From assembly GCF_005844085.1 (NCBI RefSeq), contig NZ_VCDI01000002.1, forward strand, positions 372,001 through 436,000: DNA of 64,000 bases. Direction: 5' to 3'. Of this stretch, positions 59,970 to 64,000 are shown in pieces. The notes beneath the pieces are model-generated. The model made no database searches. It was not told the DNA's origin and saw only the letters and a program-made list of their open reading frames with translations. The DNA is from Lichenicoccus roseus. Lineage in GTDB: Bacteria > Pseudomonadota > Alphaproteobacteria > Acetobacterales > Acetobacteraceae. Within the stretch, counting starts at the first letter, position 1. Every line of letters starts with the position of its first letter. A program made the translations under genes and the position numbers.

Positions 59970-60890
59970 GTGCTGCCTGATTTCGAGGCCTGGGCGATCT
60001 TCGCCCGGATTGCCGCTACCGGCTCGTTTGCCGCCACCGCCCGCGAGTTGCAGCTCTCCACCGCCACGGTGTCGAAGGCGTTGCAGCGGCTGGAGACGCG
60101 GCTCGGCGAGCGGCTGGTGCACCGGACCTCGCGGCAGGTGACGCTGACCGAGGCCGGCCATGCACTGGTTGCACGCGCCGCCCGCATCCTGGCCGAGGGC
60201 GAGGCGGCGGAGACGCAGGCCCATGCCGGGGCTTCCGCCCCGCGCGGCCGGGTGCGGCTGGGGGCGCCGATGTCGTTCGGCCTGCGTCACGTGGCGCCGG
60301 CGCTGCCGGACTTCCTGTCGCGCTATTCCGAGATGTCGATCGACCTGCAGCTCGACGACCGGGTGGTGGATCTCGTCGCCGGCGGTGTCGATATCGCGCT
60401 GCGCATCGGCAGGCTGCCGGACTCCAGCCTGCTGGCGCGACGCCTGTGCCCGGTGCGGCGCTGGGTGGTGGGAGCACCCGCCTATCTCGCCCGTCACGGC
60501 ACGCCGCTGCATCCGGATGACCTGCGCCGGCATGCCTGCCTCGGCTACAGCTACCTCGCCAGCGGGGAGACCTGGCATTTTACCGGCCGCGATGGCGAGC
60601 AGGTGGCGGTGCAGGTCGGCGGACCGCTCACCGCGACCAACGCGGACGCGCTCGCCCATGCCGCCGAGGCCGGCCACGGCCTGGCGCTGCAGCCGGATTT
60701 CCTGGCGTGGGAGGCGGTGCGGGACGGCAGGCTGGTCATCGTGCTGCCCGACTGGTCGGCGCCCGAGGCATCGCTCAATCTCGTGACGCTGCCGGGTGGC
60801 CCGCGCCCGCCGCGCATCGTCGTGCTGCTCGATTTCCTGGCGCAGCGTTTCGCGCCGGGTGCGGTGGTCTGGTCGCGCACCCTGTCGTGA
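59970..60890 (+). CDS. LysR-family transcriptional regulator
   Basis: A 306-aa regulator. The winged helix has FEAWAIFARIAATGSFAATA, RELQLSTATVSKALQRLETR and LGERLVHRTSRQVTLTEAGH, then a typical effector domain (GRVRLGAPMSFGLRHVAPAL). GTG 59970 is chosen because GAGG lies seven bases upstream; a TTG at 59964 is too near that site. It most likely senses a redox or aromatic signal and acts on the divergent pirin gene; the following dehydrogenase may be a further target. Confidence 0.9.
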   Translation: MLPDFEAWAIFARIAATGSFAATARELQLSTATVSKALQRLETRLGERLVHRTSRQVTLTEAGHALVARAARILAEGEAAETQAHAGASAPRGRVRLGAPMSFGLRHVAPALPDFLSRYSEMSIDLQLDDRVVDLVAGGVDIALRIGRLPDSSLLARRLCPVRRWVVGAPAYLARHGTPLHPDDLRRHACLGYSYLASGETWHFTGRDGEQVAVQVGGPLTATNADALAHAAEAGHGLALQPDFLAWEAVRDGRLVIVLPDWSAPEASLNLVTLPGGPRPPRIVVLLDFLAQRFAPGAVVWSRTLS

Positions 60891-60968
60891 TCCCGGTTCG
60901 GCCCGACCCGACATTGCGTGCCGGCCGGGCAGGGCGGACAACCTGCTTCCCCACACGAGGAGATCGCC

Positions 60969-61967
60969 ATGCCGCGTATCGTACGCTTCCATGAGACCGG
61001 TGGACCCGAGGTCCTGCGCATCGAGGAGCAGCCCCGCCGCGAGCCCCGCGAAGGCGAGGTCCGCATCAAGGTCCGCGCCATCGGATTGAACCGGGCGGAG
61101 GCGATGTTCCGCCTCGGCCAGTATCTGGAGACCCCGTCCCTGCCGTCGACGCTGGGCTACGAGGCGTCCGGCATCGTGGATGCGGTCGGCCCCGGTGTCG
61201 ACGGCTTCAGGCCGGGGCAGGCGGTGAGCACCATCCCGGCCTTCTCGATGATGCAGTACGGCATGTATGGCGACGAGGTGATCGCTCCGGTGCATGCCGT
61301 GGTGGCGAACCCGGACCATCTGGGCTTCAACGAGGCCGCAGCGTCCTGGATGCAGTACCTGACCGCCTGGGGCGCCCTGGTGGATCTCGCCCACGTGCAC
61401 ACCGGCGACTTCGTGCTGATCCCGGCCGCGACCAGCAGCGTCGGCCTCGCCGCGATCCAGATCAGCCTCGCCGCCGGCGCCAGGCCGATCGCCCTGACCC
61501 GCAGCGGCGCCAAGCAGGCGGCCCTCGAGCGCGCGGCGCCCGGGGTGCCGGTGATACGCACCGGCGAGCAGGACCTCGTCGCCGAGGTGCAGCGGCTGAC
61601 CGACGGGAAGGGTGCGCGTATCGGTTTCGACCCGGTCGGCGGCCCGACCGTCGAGAAGCTGGCGAACGCGCTGTCGGAAGGCGGCATCCTGTTCGAGTAT
61701 GGCGCACTCAGCCCGGAGCCGACGCCGTTCCCGCTGTTCGCGGCACTCGGCAAGGGCCTGACGATACGCGGCTACACCCTGTTCGAGATCAGCCGTGATC
61801 CAGCGCGGCTGCAAGCCGGCAAGAGCTACGTGCTGGAGGGGCTCGCCTCCGGCCGGCTGAAGCCGGTGATCGCGCGGACGTTCCCGCTCGAGCAGATCGT
61901 GGAGGCGCACCGCTTCCTCGAATCCAACGAACAGGTCGGCAAGATCGTGGTGACGGTCGGCGATTAA
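60969..61967 (+). CDS. zinc-type NAD(P)-dependent dehydrogenase / quinone oxidoreductase
   Basis: A 332-aa medium-chain reductase. It starts IVRFHETGGPEVLRIEEQPR, the quinone-oxidoreductase pattern, and lacks structural zinc cysteines. The NADP region is DFVLIPAATSSVGLAAIQIS, with an unusual ATSSVGLAA in place of AAGGVG, and GFDPVGGPTVEKLANALSEG. The TIPAFSMMQYGMYGDEVIAP block is typical of zinc-free members. ATG 60969 follows GGAGATCGCC. Genes of this kind next to pirin often belong to a common redox response. Confidence 0.9.
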   Translation: MPRIVRFHETGGPEVLRIEEQPRREPREGEVRIKVRAIGLNRAEAMFRLGQYLETPSLPSTLGYEASGIVDAVGPGVDGFRPGQAVSTIPAFSMMQYGMYGDEVIAPVHAVVANPDHLGFNEAAASWMQYLTAWGALVDLAHVHTGDFVLIPAATSSVGLAAIQISLAAGARPIALTRSGAKQAALERAAPGVPVIRTGEQDLVAEVQRLTDGKGARIGFDPVGGPTVEKLANALSEGGILFEYGALSPEPTPFPLFAALGKGLTIRGYTLFEISRDPARLQAGKSYVLEGLASGRLKPVIARTFPLEQIVEAHRFLESNEQVGKIVVTVGD

Positions 61968-61985
61968 GGAGGCAATCCCCCTCCT
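61967..61985 (+). terminator. small stem-loop after the dehydrogenase gene
   Basis: AGGAGG (from 61967) and CCTCCT (61980-61985) pair with a 7-base loop right at the stop codon. No T-run follows. It is a weak terminator candidate at best. Confidence 0.35.
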
Positions 61986-62086
61986 GTCACATTGAGGACC
62001 GGACTAGCGCACGGCCATCACGCCTGAAAATAGTATTGCGAGCGGAACAAGTTGGATCGATAACTCGAAGCCAGTCCGGATCTCGC

Positions 62087-62377
62087 ATGCTTGAATTCGT
62101 CGTCGGTGTAGTCCTGTTCGCCACACTGGTCGTGCTTTGGTTGCACGCCGGTGTATTCGGCGCCGTCCTTGCCTCTGGAGCGGCCTTGTTCGCCGCTCTG
62201 GTGGTGGCCGCCGTCACCGTTCGGGGTGGCGAGGGACTAGTTCACGCTAGAGGTTTCGCTGTCACCCTGACGGTCGGTCTGGCGTTGGCCTGGGTACCGT
62301 ATATTCGTGGGCGAGGGTGGCCTCGGACCAAGACCACGGTGACGGGACAGGCCGAGGAGCAGCTACGGGATCCCTGA
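62087..62377 (+). CDS. small membrane protein of unknown function
   Basis: A 96-aa protein with two or three hydrophobic segments (MLEFVVGVVLFATLVVLWLH, AVLASGAALFAALVVAAV, and VTLTVGLALAWVPYIRG) and a charged C-terminal tail ending EEQLRDP. Start 62087 is the first ATG; a TTG 51 bases earlier is less likely. I do not recognise a family. It stands between the dehydrogenase and the convergent importer operon, and codon use is somewhat less GC-biased than its neighbours. Confidence 0.5.
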   Translation: MLEFVVGVVLFATLVVLWLHAGVFGAVLASGAALFAALVVAAVTVRGGEGLVHARGFAVTLTVGLALAWVPYIRGRGWPRTKTTVTGQAEEQLRDP

Positions 62378-62452
62378 CGTCCGGGGCGGAATATACACGC
62401 CGCTGCCGATAGGGCCTGCCCGGACCGACATGCTTCGATCATGGTCGAGACC

Positions 62453-63205
62453 TCACCCCTCCGGCACCCAATACAGCAGCCGGCGCAGCAGCCGGTCGAC
62501 CAGGGTCCAGAGCAGCACCGTCATCAGCGCCAGCACGAACAGGGCGGCGAACATCACGTCGGTCTCGATGCGTGCGTTGGCGTTCAGCATCACGTAGCCG
62601 AGCCCCGCCGAGGCGCCGACCCATTCGCCGATCACCGCGCCGATCGGGGCGATCGCGGTGGCGATGCGCAATCCGGCACCGAACGCGGGCATCGCCGCCG
62701 GCAGCCGGACATGGCGCAGGATGGCCAGCGGCGAGGCGCCCATGGTGCGGGCGAGGTCGAGCCAGCCGGGCGCGGTGCGCCGCAACCCGTCGGCGAAGGC
62801 GGCGGTGACCGGGAAGAAGATCACCAGCACCGCCATCACCACCTTGGACGCGATGCCGAAGCCGAACCACAGCACCAGCAGCGGGGCGAGGGCGAACACC
62901 GGCACCGCCTGGCTGAGCAGCAGCAGCGGCATCAGCCAGCGCTCCAGGCGTGGCGAGAACACCATCGCCAGCGCACCCGTCGCGCCGAGCCCGGTGCCGA
63001 TCAGCAGGCCGAGCACGGTCTCGGTCAGGGTGGTCAGCGTGCTCCACGCCAGCAGGTCGCGCTGGTGCCAGAGCGCCGTCGCCACCGAGCCGGGGTCGGG
63101 CAGCAGGAAAGCCGGGATGCCGCTGCTCCGGCTGACCCCCCACCACACCGCCAGCAGGCCGGCGAGGGTGAGCAGCGGGCGGACCGCGACGGCGAGCTTC
63201 GGCAT
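62453..63205 (-). CDS. ABC transporter permease, SsuC/ThiX type
   Basis: A 250-aa inner-membrane permease with six helices. The cytoplasmic EAA-type loop is in TAPGWLDLARTMGASPLAIL followed by RHVRLPAAMPAFGAGLRIAT. It begins PKLAVAVRPLLTLAGLLAVW. This group imports sulfonates, taurine, nitrate or thiamine precursors; the style of the paired ATPase favours the last, but the substrate is not proven. The start overlaps the ATPase stop (ATG 63205, or GTG 63208). No binding protein is seen in the window. Confidence 0.88.
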   Translation of the reverse strand: MPKLAVAVRPLLTLAGLLAVWWGVSRSSGIPAFLLPDPGSVATALWHQRDLLAWSTLTTLTETVLGLLIGTGLGATGALAMVFSPRLERWLMPLLLLSQAVPVFALAPLLVLWFGFGIASKVVMAVLVIFFPVTAAFADGLRRTAPGWLDLARTMGASPLAILRHVRLPAAMPAFGAGLRIATAIAPIGAVIGEWVGASAGLGYVMLNANARIETDVMFAALFVLALMTVLLWTLVDRLLRRLLYWVPEG

Positions 63206-63942
63206 CACGCTGCGGCGCCAAGGGTGCGCAGCAGGCTCGCCATGGTCCGCAGCACCTCGGCATCGTCGGCCGGGCGGGGGATCGCGCCGGGCAGGACGAC
63301 GGGTTCGCCAGGCGTTGCCGGCGCTCCCGACAGCACCACCAGCCGCTCGCCGAGCCGGCAGGCCTCCAGCGGGTCGTGCGTGATCATCAGCACGGTGCGA
63401 CCGGCGAGCAGGGTGGCCGCCAGGTCCTGCACGCGGCCACGGGTGATGCTGTCGAGCGCCGAGAACGGCTCGTCCATCAGTACGATCGGACGATCCTCGT
63501 AGAGCGTGCGGGCGATCGCGGCGCGCTGCCGCATGCCGCCCGACAGCTCGGCCGGCAGCGACCCGGCACGGTCCGCCAGCCCGACCCGCCCGAGCAGGTC
63601 CAGGGCACGCGCGCGGTCCGGCCGCTCATGGCGCAGCCGGGCGCCGAGGGTGACGTTGTCGATCGCCGAGAGCCAGGGATACAGCAGGTCGCGCTGCCCC
63701 ATCCAGGCAATGCGGCCGGCGACCGGCAGACCGTCCGTGGCCACGATGCGCCCTGCATCGGGGGCGGCAAGACCGGCGGCGACGCGCAGCAGGCTGCTCT
63801 TGCCGACGCCGCTGGCCCCCAGCATGACGGTATATTGCCCGGCCGGCACCGTCAGGGCGAGGTTGTCGAACAGGGTCTGCGAGCCGTAGCGCAGGGTGAG
63901 ACCGCTGATTTCGAGACCGGGCGGACGATCGTCCGATCTCAC
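63205..63942 (-). CDS. ABC transporter ATPase, ThiZ/SsuB type
   Basis: A 245-aa ATPase. Walker A is LGASGVGKSSLLR, the signature LSGGMRQRAAIARTLYEDRP, Walker B IVLMDEPFSALDSITR and the H-loop LMITHDPLEACRL. The Q-loop reads GRIAWMGQRDLLYPWLSAID, a form I associate with ThiZ ATPases for the hydroxymethylpyrimidine precursor of thiamine; a taurine or sulfonate importer remains possible. The GTG start overlaps the stop of the gene before it (GTGA), so it is in the middle of an operon running off the window end. Confidence 0.88.
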   Translation of the reverse strand: MRSDDRPPGLEISGLTLRYGSQTLFDNLALTVPAGQYTVMLGASGVGKSSLLRVAAGLAAPDAGRIVATDGLPVAGRIAWMGQRDLLYPWLSAIDNVTLGARLRHERPDRARALDLLGRVGLADRAGSLPAELSGGMRQRAAIARTLYEDRPIVLMDEPFSALDSITRGRVQDLAATLLAGRTVLMITHDPLEACRLGERLVVLSGAPATPGEPVVLPGAIPRPADDAEVLRTMASLLRTLGAAA

Positions 63943-64000
63943 GTGTCGAGAAACGGCATCAATCGCGCAAGCACCGCGTCGGGCTGCTCCTCCTGCAGCA
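63939..64000 (-). CDS. C-terminal end of an unidentified upstream gene (partial)
   Basis: Only about 20 codons are visible, reading EEQPDAVLARLMPFLDT at the end. The QPDAV-x-L-x-x-FL pattern resembles the C-terminus of alpha/beta hydrolases, but the piece is too short to be sure. It overlaps the ATPase start in GTGA and therefore belongs to the same operon. Confidence 0.45.
   Translation of the reverse strand, partial: LQEEQPDAVLARLMPFLDT

Noticed and set aside
1-64000. CRISPR array or insertion sequence
   Set aside because: No regularly spaced repeats and no transposase-like frame with terminal inverted repeats were seen.

Overview
The window is a 64 kb piece of a high-GC chromosome. Genes are tightly packed, and many starts overlap the previous stop as ATGA or GTGA. 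No rRNA, tRNA, IS element, prophage or CRISPR array was recognised. The content suggests an alphaproteobacterium, most likely Acetobacteraceae: a moxR/DUF58/DUF4159 block beside DUF1285 and a CCA-adding enzyme, a split his operon carrying an acetyltransferase and a DUF2628 gene, and a short secreted protein ending in a histidine run. That placement is inference from gene content and codon use.

Layout. 0-1.5 kb: end of an iron-permease-family gene, a DUF6065-like gene and the His-rich protein. 1.6-10.9 kb (minus): a prolyl oligopeptidase and the four-gene moxR operon (MoxR ATPase, DUF58, BatA-like/DUF4159, large membrane protein). 11-16.1 kb (plus): DUF1285, CCA-adding enzyme, ABC exporter, a vapBC pair with its operator, and a SOUL lipoprotein. 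16.1-17.3 kb is a lower-GC patch with a GT11-like glycosyltransferase. 17.3-25.5 kb: old yellow enzyme with divergent ArsR regulator, FdhF/YdeP-type oxidoreductase, a glycine-zipper lipoprotein with a coiled-coil periplasmic partner, and a divergent polyol dehydrogenase/FGGY kinase pair. 25.5-30.7 kb: EmrAB-type efflux behind a TetR-type palindrome, SurE, a short Hsp70 and a tiny lipoprotein. 30.8-35.5 kb (minus): hisB-DUF2628-hisH-GNAT-hisA-hisF-hisE-HIT. 35.6-36.8 kb: glutathione peroxidase and nitroreductase.

36.8-58.0 kb is a sugar region with three CUT2 (ribose-type) ABC importers. The first lies beside a FucU mutarotase, an L-fuconate dehydratase and a GntR regulator whose palindrome covers the transporter promoter; it runs on into a zinc dehydrogenase, a mannitol-dehydrogenase-family enzyme and the second importer (two permeases and a compact ATPase). 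This suggests non-phosphorylative breakdown of L-fucose or a related sugar, although no lactonase or final aldolase is in the window. Between importers two and three lie a decayed fragment of a flavin monooxygenase, a stand-alone Usp-like domain gene, a CDF metal transporter, the intact flavin monooxygenase and an SDR.

58.0-64.0 kb: a 23-residue hydrophobic peptide gene with its own ribosome site and terminator, divergent from an unusual protein joining a HEPN-like helical region to a ParS/MbcA-like C-terminal domain. Then come a pirin with divergent LysR regulator, a quinone-oxidoreductase-type dehydrogenase, a small membrane protein, and the permease and ATPase of a ThiXYZ/SsuBC-type importer. 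The small peptide with its antitoxin-like neighbour is the best candidate here for something undescribed.
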